64,000 nt of DNA from Lineus longissimus (lineage: Eukaryota; Nemertea; Pilidiophora; Heteronemertea; Lineidae), in NCBI RefSeq assembly GCF_910592395.1, contig NC_088322.1:8675431-8739430 (forward strand), given 5' to 3'. Positions within the stretch are counted from its first letter, which is position 1. Each line of letters opens with the position of its first letter. The position numbers were made by a program, and so were the translations under genes. Of this stretch, positions 36,271-45,806 are shown in pieces. The notes under the pieces are model-generated. The model was given only the letters and a program-made list of their open reading frames with translations, searched no databases and was not told where the DNA came from.

Positions 36271-39200
36271 GGATGTCAGCCATGGCATGAAATCATATTC
36301 AGCGGGGCCAAAATAGCACGGTGGGGTTGCGCCAGTGACCATAACAGCCGTAACGATTGGGCAGTTAAGCGCTGGATCTATCACCAAGTGGCTATAGTTA
36401 TGGTATATTGCATCGGATCCCTCGAGGTCGTGAATAGCATGACAATATCTGTGGAGAAATTGCCGTCTGATGCTTTAACATGTTTAAGCACGTATGATCA
36501 GCAAATAGCATAGTATTGAGCATTACGGCTAAAGGACCAAATTGCCCTGAGCATATGACCTTTGCCTACGGTTGGTACAGTAATGAAGGGAAAGTTGTTT
36601 GCAATACGTAGCTTTGAGAGTCGCATCGGTTCGTGACTGATTTTGTTTAGGAAATGATTAGCAAAGTATGTTTGTGACGTTTATTAGCCAGAGTTACATT
36701 GATTATGTTGGCAATAAATGAGCTCCAAAGATTAAATAAGGGAAAACCTGTTTGCGATATGGCACCACTTTGCAAAAGTCACATTGGCAATAAGTTTGTT
36801 ACGAAGATTTCATTTTGGAAGGCTTTTGATGTGGTGCTTGTTTGAGAGGCACGTAATGCTGTGCAGGAAATGTCATATCAAAAGCATGTGATATGGCGCT
36901 TCTTTAAGAGTCACAATGTATTGACGAGTATCACTAGTATAGGAAGCTTTTTCCGACTTCTTAACCGTTTCGCTAACTTTTTCCTGATTTATCCGACGAA
37001 AGTCCCACATTGTCCGACTTTTCCCTGAAAATGTCATTTGTAGGAGGAGGAGATGGAAACAAGCCGGTGATGCTACCTTACTACAGATATCTAGCATTGT
37101 ATGCACGATTGTATGGGTTGGTACGAATAGCATTCCGCGACTTTACTATTTATAGCTCACAACGTCATTTGAGTAAGATATTGATGACGTTTTAGTCACG
37201 TGACAGTCGGACATCGACACTTATTTCTACGCATTTGAGCTTATTTCAAAGTCAATTATCTTTGACCCTGCATTGTTTTTAGCATAAATGATACCATAGA
37301 GTCAGAGAGAGAAATATTCAGAACAATTATGTAGTATTTCCAACACTCGGACATGTGCCAGATTGAATCTAACTGCCCTAGTTAGAAAGCCTGAATCCAT
37401 TACGAAACCGCATGTTTGTCCGACATTGCCTGTAATTCAGCGATGGGGAAATAGATTGCAGCAGCTGCAGTGACGTCATTATCGTGGAATGCTATTGCCC
37501 ACATTAATTCTATAACGCGCTTTGTCAACTTATACGTTCAGACGATTTTTTAGTTGCTGTAGCATACCTACATTTTATGCGAATTGTGATAATGCATTAC
37601 GGTTTATTGCTAGTCGTTATACTGCATCTAACTATAGGACACTTTTTGGCTCTATCGTTGATAAAACGGACAACAAAACTTGCATAGTGAATGTTAAAAC
37701 CACTCTATCAAGAAGCATCCTAACAACGCTGACGATGATTGCTAATAAAAATACTACCTGCCGTTGTACCTGGAGGCTGTACGTGGATGAAATCGTGATG
37801 GAGCTCATCCTATTTTCTCATGTCGGGAAAGCAATATGTACGTGGTGCTTTGATACGTTCATGTAATTGGCGACGAGGCATTGTGCTTTCCGAAATGGAA
37901 GAGCGGTGTACCACCTAATGAAGGATTTGGGTTTCGGGAGGGAGTCAAGGTATTTGTAGAGCCAAAGATAAGCAATAATAAACATCACAATCTTCATCTT
38001 CATGATGACGTATTTACTACGAAACTATATACATATCACACTAAATACATATCACGATCGATTTGGATTGTCATCAGTGAAATATTTTTTGGGGGTACAA
38101 TTATGCTTCGGACCAGCAATATACATATATCTCGTTTTTGGGGTCTTCCTTGAGTGACCTGGGTTCTATGCGTTCCAAAATCAAAAGGGTTCTGAGCGTG
38201 GTTAGTGTGTATAAGTAAAGACGAGATATGGTAAGGACTAGGGTCTGGCTGGTTGCAAAACACCTACGACAGAATGCATTCAACCTTCCATTGCACGTAG
38301 GACTAGGGAACGATATAGAACTATGGGCATATATCCTTTTGATTTTGGGCAAATAGAATTCGGTTCGCCACATCGAACCCATGATGCATCCGCGATTACA
38401 TGACGTAGGAACCAAAAGGATTATAGTCCGAAAAGCAAGTGTTGGCCTGGCAATGGCAATTATCAAAAATCGGAAGCTATACCGGACATTTACTTCAAAG
38501 AATACGATGTCACTTACCTTAATGCAAAGTGTAGTATCCTCTGATCAGGGCGTTGGGCAACACATCCGCCAGTGAGCCTTGCCCTTTGCCTCCACTTCCG
38601 CAATAACTTAATTGTTATCTTGTTGCGGGAAATTCTTAATCGGTTACCCTGGTAACGCGCTCTGATGGCTATCCCAAAGTCAGTGTTGTTCTACTGTATT
38701 CCAATAAGTGCTATGCTTGCTGTGTATGATTCTGTGTGACTTCATCAAAGGAGCCAGCTCTGCTCACCGCTGGCTCTTCCCCTATACTGTTTATCGGCAG
38801 TTAACCATCCACTAAATAAGCAATGCTTGGGAAGCTTTGATGGAAGTAATGGCATTGTGTTAAAATATCTGGTTGGGAAGAGCCGCCCAGTTCGAGGTCT
38901 TACTGCGCGGAGGTCAGTCTCGGGTAGTCAGTTAATTGAATTTCACATCAGAATCATGGTGACCTTTGGTTATTTCCGGTAGGTTGTCTAGTTGAAAGTG
39001 AGCCGCCGGAATTCTGCATCCCAGAGTACTAATCAAGAATGCGTTTTTGTGCTTAATGCATAGTTTCGGTAAATTTGCTTACGGAAATGGGTGAAATCTA
39101 GGTTGAACATCCAGATAGGGTTCTTATAAAAATGTTGATAAAGAAATCAATTTCCTATACATGGACATGTACATTCGTTGTACGATTCTTGTATGATTAA

Positions 39201-39816
39201 GATCTTAGCGTAGAATCTTAAAGGAATATGTTGTACATTGACATGCCTTGCAAGAATCATTAACTATCTACTGAGCCATCTGTCCAGTTCACCAAGAGGC
39301 AGAAAACATACATGATGCGATGGTGGGATCGGCTCGCAATCTCATTAATTATATAAATGCAAACATCCACTGCCTATTCCATCGGAGTAGTGTGCGTTAG
39401 GATAACGAAAAGAAAGACTTCTCCGCCGTTAACTAAGACGTCGAAAACATTCGTCTTGTTAATAGGTGTTATCATCATTCTCTATCTGCTTAGGATATCC
39501 AAGAAGAACGTATCGGCGTCGCTTCGACATATGGTTTAACTTCAATACAAAGAGCCAGTAATCCGAGGTGCATACTTCTCAGGCTCTTTGTTGCCTACTG
39601 AGATGTTGGTTGATTATTTTCTGCAAGAGGTATTCCAGATAGGCTTATCGGTTTTTAAAAGGGATTTTACACTAAAAGTGGTTTTACAATTTGATATTAG
39701 CAGCAATTACCTGTACTCTGTAACAAATAGGCCAAAAGCTGGAGGAGACAGAATTGTCTAGTTGCTGCTTTGAGCGACGACTCTTTGATCCCCAAGTTTC
39801 TTTTGATAGCAGGAGG
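36271..39816. other. Intergenic; nothing recognisable except short repeats
   Basis: No supported gene. A segment at 36943-37027 (CCGACTTCTTAACCGTTTCG CTAACTTTTTCCTGATTT) matches the arm of the palindromic element at 39818-39890. At about 39160-39260 there is GATTCTTGTATGATTAAGAT-type sequence related to stretches near 11500-11640 and 61150-61270. Frames on opposite strands (38036-38466) overlap each other and show no domain. Confidence 0.45.
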
Positions 39817-39817
39817 C

Positions 39818-40696
39818 TTTTTTCCGACTTCTTAACGGTTTCTCTAACTTTTTCCTGATTTTATCCGACGAAAGTCCGACAATGTCGGACTTAAAGGGAA
39901 TGGCCCGCCAAAAAATGGGGAGTTTTGGACGGCCCGGTCAAAACCTTAGGCGGGAATAAGGTTTCATTGATAAATATAAGGAGTTTCAAGGCCCCCAAAT
40001 CACTTGTAAGGTTCAATAGATACTGGCCTTTCATTGGTTTACCGTCTGCGTATCATTTACATACTCTCATTTTGAAAAATATGACAATCTTTACGATCAC
40101 GTTATTGATTTTTGCAACATTTTCGGTAACGCGCCCCTTGCGGATCTGTAAGGTACCATTCGGATGCTTGAAAAATGCTTCGTCTCGTCGATTCGCTCGC
40201 GGATAAAAGCATCAGGTTGACGGCAGCAACTTTTAATTGTTGGAGACAGAGAAGGAAGGAATATGATTATCAGTTTGATGAAAACTTTGCTAAGTTTCTT
40301 CTTGGGACTCGAAATCCATACTACTATTCTCTCCATTTTCCATTTTCTCCTCTCTCCAACTCACTACTATCGCTATTGACTGCGTAACATACACTAACAT
40401 TCTTTCGCTATCATTGCTAACTTCATTTACTAGAACACTGGCCTCTTTGTAGCCGATTATGTAACCCATAGTGGAAACACCTGACAGCGCCGCCCGGCAT
40501 GATCCACGTGCTACTGGCATATTTATAACTCGTAGTAAATAAGGTTGTAAAAATATGCAAATGAGATGCCGTATATGGAAACCATGACGTCACTAAGCAG
40601 TTCTTATTTCTGCTACGGGTGGCGCTGTTGCTTGCTTCTGGAGGCGCTATTCAACCTCTTTAAGTCGGATAAATCAGGAAAAGTTAGTGAAGCCGC
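39818..40696. mobile_element. Older palindromic element interrupted by TTAA-transposon copy 2
   Basis: Left arm 39818-39890 (CTAACTTTTTCCTGATTTTA TCCGAC ... GTCGGAC) and right arm from 40664 (GTCGGATAAATCAGGAAAAG TTAGTGAAGCCG) are inverted repeats of each other once the 773-bp insert is removed. A related left arm alone is at 36943-37027. Confidence 0.6.
39891..40663. mobile_element. TTAA-flanked non-autonomous DNA transposon (copy 2, 773 bp)
   Basis: Matches 35409-36180 in the same orientation with only a few substitutions and small indels (for example GCTTCGTCTCG against GCTTGTCTCG). The TTAA at its left is followed by AGGGAATGG; the right end is CCTCT + TTAA. It lies inside the palindrome described at 39818-40696, so two independent target sites support the same element ends. 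Confidence 0.8.
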
Positions 40697-42032
40697 TACT
40701 AGCGATTGCTGTCGATCAAGTTCGCCACGGGTCCGTTTCATCATTGCGTGGCATAACCCATCGATCGTCAAAACAATCAATTCTCTTAAATTATTAAAAC
40801 TTGATAAATCCATATATTAGTTGTGTTTCTTGATGAATAGGTTTGCAGTGTCTGGTTGAGATTTACGGACGAGTCTTTCTTGATACTAAAACTAAATTTT
40901 CGGTTTTGTGCATCATATGGCCATTCATGTTGTTAATAATTTTCCTCGTGTACGCAACCTCATCCATCTTGCGATCCTTGGCATGGCCAATCAGTACGAG
41001 CGGTACGGTCCTTACACTGCAGCAGTAACAAGACAGTCGTACAAAATAAGCGTCCTCTCGGGGCTGTAAGAGAGGAAATAACGCAAAATGACGTCGTTGC
41101 ATCATTCACTACAGTAACTAATTTAACTGTGTTTCAGCGTTCGGACCAACTTTGACACCCGTACATGCACGCGAAAGATTCAAATTTGTTCTCTCCGCCA
41201 CCGCTGGCGGTACAGTCTATGCCCTGCAGAAGTTCCCGACACATATCAAGATCCATCCTGACAACATCGCACACAAATTATGGTATCCTCTTTGTTTTAT
41301 TTACAATCTACCACAACAGCCTGTCGCCGCACGATTTCAATTAACGCATTGTGTGTTCTCATCATACTCATTACAATTAATGGCAACACGTGGTTGCATT
41401 GTCGCATGTACATGAAATGTGTTACGTTTTAGTGATACATCACCATACGTAGCTGAAATCGTCTCAATCGGGGAAAATACTGGCATCGATCAATATTAAC
41501 TGACCAGTCCTTTGACTACCAACTTTGCTGTATACGGGACAGGATAAAGACTGTTAATTCGGCTATCAAGGTCAGAACATGTTCCTTGTTTGGTGAAAGG
41601 ACTACTGACTTTGCAATAGTGGGACTCATTCGTCATTCAAATTGAAACGTGGATTTTTCATTCAGCAAGTTGAGGAAATCACCAGACACGTACCACGCAG
41701 AGGTAAAGGTGGCCTTTTCACTCACCTCAGAAGTTATGGGATGTCTCATAAAGGAATTCTGTATCATTTCTTAACGGACTATGGACTTACTGATCAATGA
41801 GCTGACGACTGATCCGCAGGTTAACACTAACATCGTTAAAGAAAAAAACAACAGTGTCTCCCGGAGACAAACGCTGGTATATGACCTATTCAACCTTCAA
41901 AGCGGTCTTAATTGCTCTTCCATTAGACATTCCTGTAATCTTATTTCAGCGATCATGACACGTGGCGTCTCAGCCCTTGACTGCACCTTCAGCCCTCTCC
42001 AGACATTTGCCGTACGACGCCAGCTGATACGA
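40697..42032. other. Upstream region of the first glycosyltransferase gene
   Basis: Contains the orphan exon candidate at 41138-41282. The open frame of the glycosyltransferase extends upstream in phase to ATG 41781, but this extension is not shared with the paralogue. A pyrimidine-rich CAG (about 41990) could be an acceptor joining an upstream 5' exon. Confidence 0.4.
41138..41282 (+). CDS. Orphan internal exon candidate of unknown gene
   Basis: It is bounded by TTTAACTGTGTTTCAG and TTATG|GTATCC. One of three frames is open across all 145 bases, including FGPTLTPVHARERFKFVL and ALQKFPTHIKIHPDNIAHKL; the other two have stops. Composition looks protein-like, with few rare or repeated residues. 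I do not recognise a family and found no partner exons nearby, so it may belong to a gene with large introns, be a relic, or be chance. Confidence 0.3.
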
Positions 42033-43673
42033 ATGCGTTTCATGAGCGGAAGATGCTGCTGTTGCCTTCTAATACTTCTGGTGTCGCTTATAGGAATCTA
42101 CTTCACGTATTACGTGAATCCAGGTCTGAAGGGTTTATCATCGGGTGGCATCGTGACCTTGAACCCGCGAAAGCAGGGGAAGAATACGGAGGCACCATTT
42201 CGGACGGAGAAGCTTCTTAGTCTTGATGAAGGCCGTAAAAAGATTATGGAAATTGCAAAATTAAAATCTAAGTTAAGAGCCTCGTCACTTGAGAAAAAAC
42301 CACTTGAGGTCCCACGTGACAACCTAAGGAGAGGCTACTTCAAACCAGCAGATGACGATATAAAAGGAGGTGAAGTTGTCGATCCTGCGCTTAAAACAAA
42401 ATTATCTCAGAGGCGGCCTGGGAAAAAATACTTTTACCTTGATTTGCGTGGTAACATTGTCACTGATGAACCTGAAGCTGATGCGCATGACAAGCAAAAA
42501 CCTAAGCAGGCACCCGTGGAGCGGGTAAAAAAACTCGCACCACGTGACGACCCTCAAGTAACCTACGATCAAGATCAAGAAGGCGAACGGAAAATTTCGA
42601 AAATTGACAAATCGAAAAGAGGCAAATATTCCGTCGAAGATGAGAACGTGGCCAAGCAAATCACACAGCCATTGGTACGGGTTCAGGGATATATAGGAAA
42701 GCCCAAGGCTCAAGAGCACGTGTTTAGACATCAGAAGAAAGTGACACCGAGAAATAGCAGATTTGCTGAACACGACGAGCTACCCCTGCTGCAGGACAAC
42801 CGCAAGATCTCCATGACTGGCATAAACCGGATGGTCCATTTCACGTGGCGGAGCAACAAACTACCCGAGATTGCCAACGACTGGGTGAAGCAATGGCACA
42901 CAACAAACGCCATTTTGAAACTAGCATTCTGGGATGACGCATCTATGAATAATCTCGTTGAGCGTCATTTTCAAGATTTCGTACCAGCGTGGAATCGTTA
43001 TAAGTTTCCAATTGACAGGGTTCGGGCATTTCAGATTCTCGTTTTGTATAAATTTGGAGGCATCTATTCCGATATTGATGTCGTCCCCCTTGAACCGTTG
43101 AAGGGGGTTATCAACATGTACCCGTGTGTCCTGGCACAGGAAAACCCCGTGGCCTGTAAGTTTTACAGCAAGCGCAAAACTGAAAAAGCTCCTTGTGTAA
43201 GCATGCACATTATGGCTTGCAGGGCAAACCACCCCTTCTTGAAAAAACTGATAAAGAAACTGAAATCCACAGCCTTGTCAGAAGACTGTTCTGCAAAAGC
43301 TGCGCAATGCACCAGTGCCGATATTTTGGGTGAAGCTCTTATGAAGTACAAACTTGGCCATCAGTCGCAGGGAAATCTGGTCCAGCTTGTTGTCCCGGAC
43401 TATTTCAGTTCGACCTTTGACCCTGCAGAGAAAAAGAATATCCAAATAGCTTGCGCTGATGATGCTTCGTTAGACAATGAGCAGAAGCGACTTTGCAAGA
43501 TTCTTCTTGAGGATGGATTTAAAAGTAAAGTTCCCGATTCGGCATATATGTTACGCAAATTTCTTCATACCTGGGGTTCAAGGTCAAATGCAAATCAGGG
43601 AGTTATCACGGATGGCTCTGTCTCGGTTTACGATTCAGTGGTCAATATGATCAATGGTGAAACACTGATTTAG
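42033..43673 (+). CDS. GT32-family (DXD) glycosyltransferase, type II membrane protein, short stalk
   Basis: Intronless, 546 aa from the chosen Met; the frame is open back to 41781 (630 aa). The start at 42033 is chosen because similarity to the neighbour at 45807 begins around here (RRQLI[RK]M). After a Cys-rich segment, CCLLILLVSLIGIYFTYYV is a single signal anchor. A charged stalk follows with one YFYLDLRGNIVTDEPE unit. The catalytic domain begins HFTWRSNKLPEIANDWVKQW and contains DRVRAFQILVLYKFGG then IYSDIDVVPLEPL; the DID motif at 347-349 is the metal/nucleotide-sugar site of the GT32 (Gly_transf_sug, OCH1/inositol-phosphoceramide mannosyltransferase-like) fold. Probably a Golgi-lumen enzyme. 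Donor and acceptor cannot be told. It is tandem with a longer paralogue; AATAAA at 43748 lies 75 bases after the stop. Confidence 0.85.
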   Translation: MRFMSGRCCCCLLILLVSLIGIYFTYYVNPGLKGLSSGGIVTLNPRKQGKNTEAPFRTEKLLSLDEGRKKIMEIAKLKSKLRASSLEKKPLEVPRDNLRRGYFKPADDDIKGGEVVDPALKTKLSQRRPGKKYFYLDLRGNIVTDEPEADAHDKQKPKQAPVERVKKLAPRDDPQVTYDQDQEGERKISKIDKSKRGKYSVEDENVAKQITQPLVRVQGYIGKPKAQEHVFRHQKKVTPRNSRFAEHDELPLLQDNRKISMTGINRMVHFTWRSNKLPEIANDWVKQWHTTNAILKLAFWDDASMNNLVERHFQDFVPAWNRYKFPIDRVRAFQILVLYKFGGIYSDIDVVPLEPLKGVINMYPCVLAQENPVACKFYSKRKTEKAPCVSMHIMACRANHPFLKKLIKKLKSTALSEDCSAKAAQCTSADILGEALMKYKLGHQSQGNLVQLVVPDYFSSTFDPAEKKNIQIACADDASLDNEQKRLCKILLEDGFKSKVPDSAYMLRKFLHTWGSRSNANQGVITDGSVSVYDSVVNMINGETLI

Positions 43674-43747
43674 TGTATGAATGTATTTTGCACAGTGCCC
43701 AATCGATGGAAACGTATTGTGTATTGGGGAAGAGCTTTCCGGTAACG

Positions 43748-43753
43748 AATAAA
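43748..43753 (+). terminator. Candidate poly(A) signal of the first GT32 gene
   Basis: AATAAA 75 bases after the stop codon on the coding strand. Assigned by position. Confidence 0.4.
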
Positions 43754-43759
43754 CCAACC

Positions 43760-45806
43760 CGATCTTTCATGACTTGTGAAATTGAGAGTGCATTTCACCG
43801 CTGTAAGAGTTTGAAATATCCCATCATACAATGTCCGGGGAACAAAGGATTCTACTATGCGCTTTAATCTCTGAGCAATTGACGGTCATGGTTTCTATAG
43901 AGTCATATGCCGTAATCCGTCGGCGTCTATAATTATAGGGCCGGACGCATTTCTGCTTCTACTACATTGAGAGAATATACGGGCGAGTCTAGTATGGCCC
44001 ATAACCGGTTTATTCATTTGATTGGGTGCCGTTTTGAGAACAAGAACAGCTAAGAGATTTACTGAACCTAGATTCTAGGCTTGTCCAGCTCTGAACATGG
44101 CGGAATTTACCAAGCTTAGAATGGTAATCGAAAGCAAGAAAAGTATGAAACACATATATCATATCATGGTGACTGTACATGTTGTGGTGTTGGGAAATGA
44201 GAACTGATTACTGCAACAAATAAAAGTAGGGAAATGTTGGTTTTGGTTACGGTAAACTTGGCTTTGTTCATGCTAACCATCAACTTCTTGCGAGCGGATT
44301 TATTGATAAGAGCTGCGAAAATCGTTCTTTTAATGCTAGAATAATCAAAGAAATTTCGTTTTGTTCGAAATAGGTTTTTTCATGAACTTGAGTTCTAGCT
44401 TTAAATTGGCTTTATATCGTTTTAAAAGGTCCTTTAGACTTATCTCAGGGATAAGCTAACACCAAGTCGATAAGTGACTTCCTTGTTTTGAACAACCTAG
44501 CCCTGATATGGAACTCTGTTTTTTAAACCTATCATAAGCTCTTGACACGTGACAAGATCCCCCCCCCCCCCCCCCCCCCCCCCCACACACACACACGCAA
44601 TCATCATACTGGACCATTCCGGGGACAGAGTAAAAATGCTACTATCATGATGGATGAGGTGATATCACCTATCAATTAAAAAGTTCCAACAAAAACAGTT
44701 GCACGCGTACGTAAACAGGATATATTGACTTTTGTCACAAGAATATCCAAGCATTGAGAGTAGTTGTTTTAGTTCACCACGTCTCACCTAGGTGGTCAAA
44801 TTTGCTTTATTCTGTTCTGCCATCTGGGAGAGAAGAGTAGAACCAATCTTGTTCAATTAGTTAAGAGCTGTTGACAGGATTTTCTGGTTACTAATGTCAA
44901 TATATGTGTACACGTATATAAATATAGAAATGTGGTTTAGGAGCTACTTTTTTTCGAGAAATTTTGTTATAAAGTAAGCACCTCACCTATCAAGACAAGA
45001 GCATTTTTACTCGGCTCCAAAGTTTTGTCACGAATTCAAAAACCAAGACTTTTTGGGATTGGATCCACGCCCTATATCCTCCTCGATCATGGGGCATGCT
45101 TTGTGTTTTCACAACATGTTACAGCAGGCTGTTGGCGGATGATTCAGGACATCCTTTGTTTTTATATATCCATAACAATCAACGACAACACGTGCCGCAT
45201 GAAGGGAAGCCGTTATGCATTCAGTAGTACATCACTTACTGAGGAAGCAGTGGTATAAATCGGGGCAAAATGTGCTGTTATTTGGCGGGCAGTGGTCAAT
45301 ATCTTAAAGACAGTCTTACAGTCGCCATCTTTGCTGTATGTGCGTTACAGGACTGACACATACTGCAGGACACGTTGGATGGTTTATTAAGCTATCCTGA
45401 CGTTTCAAAGTGGTCTGTTGAAATATTCAGTAAAAGTACGGACATATTCTCATTCAACTCGAAACCTGGATATCTTATAAATCAACTTAATCATTACATG
45501 CGAGAATTCATGCGAGAATTCACACGTGAGAGGCAAGTTAATGGACATGATGATTATTGAAATCCACATTCATAACTTTTGATTGACATTAAAAGCAGTG
45601 AACTTGATAGTTACTGTTCTCTCGCTTGATAGACTGGTTACATTTGAACTCGTTGAAGAAAAACTACTTTTGAGAGTCGCTCGTTGATATTCGCCTTGTT
45701 CGTCAACTTCCGGACACTCGAAATCATACACTCTTCCAGGAAACGGACTCGTATCGGCTCATCTCTAATTCCACCAGGTCGGTTCCGCCGACGCCAATTG
45801 ATAAAA
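43760..45806. other. Spacer between the tandem glycosyltransferase genes
   Basis: No gene seen apart from the in-phase upstream extension of the next ORF (from 45684). Contains a 26-C homopolymer followed by (AC)6 at 44559-44596. Sequence near 43908-43960 (ATAGGGCCGGACGCATTT) resembles 26924-26965 and may be a dispersed repeat. Weak similarity to the 5' flank of the first gene (TCATTCAAATTGAAACGTGG against TCATTCAACTCGAAACCTGG) hints that the duplication includes upstream DNA. Confidence 0.4.
44559..44596. repeat. Poly-C tract (26 C) followed by (AC)6
   Basis: An uninterrupted run of 26 C, then six AC units. Homopolymers of this length mutate easily and are prone to sequencing and assembly error; the opposite strand is a G-run that could fold into a quadruplex. 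Confidence 0.95.

Noticed and set aside
38036-38466. Overlapping minus-strand frames of 75 and 121 codons
   Set aside because: No similarity or motif recognised and plus-strand frames overlap.
41781-42032. In-frame N-terminal extension of the first GT32 ORF
   Set aside because: Not shared with the paralogue, whose similarity begins around 42033, and it contains a possible 3' splice site; treated as upstream sequence rather than protein.
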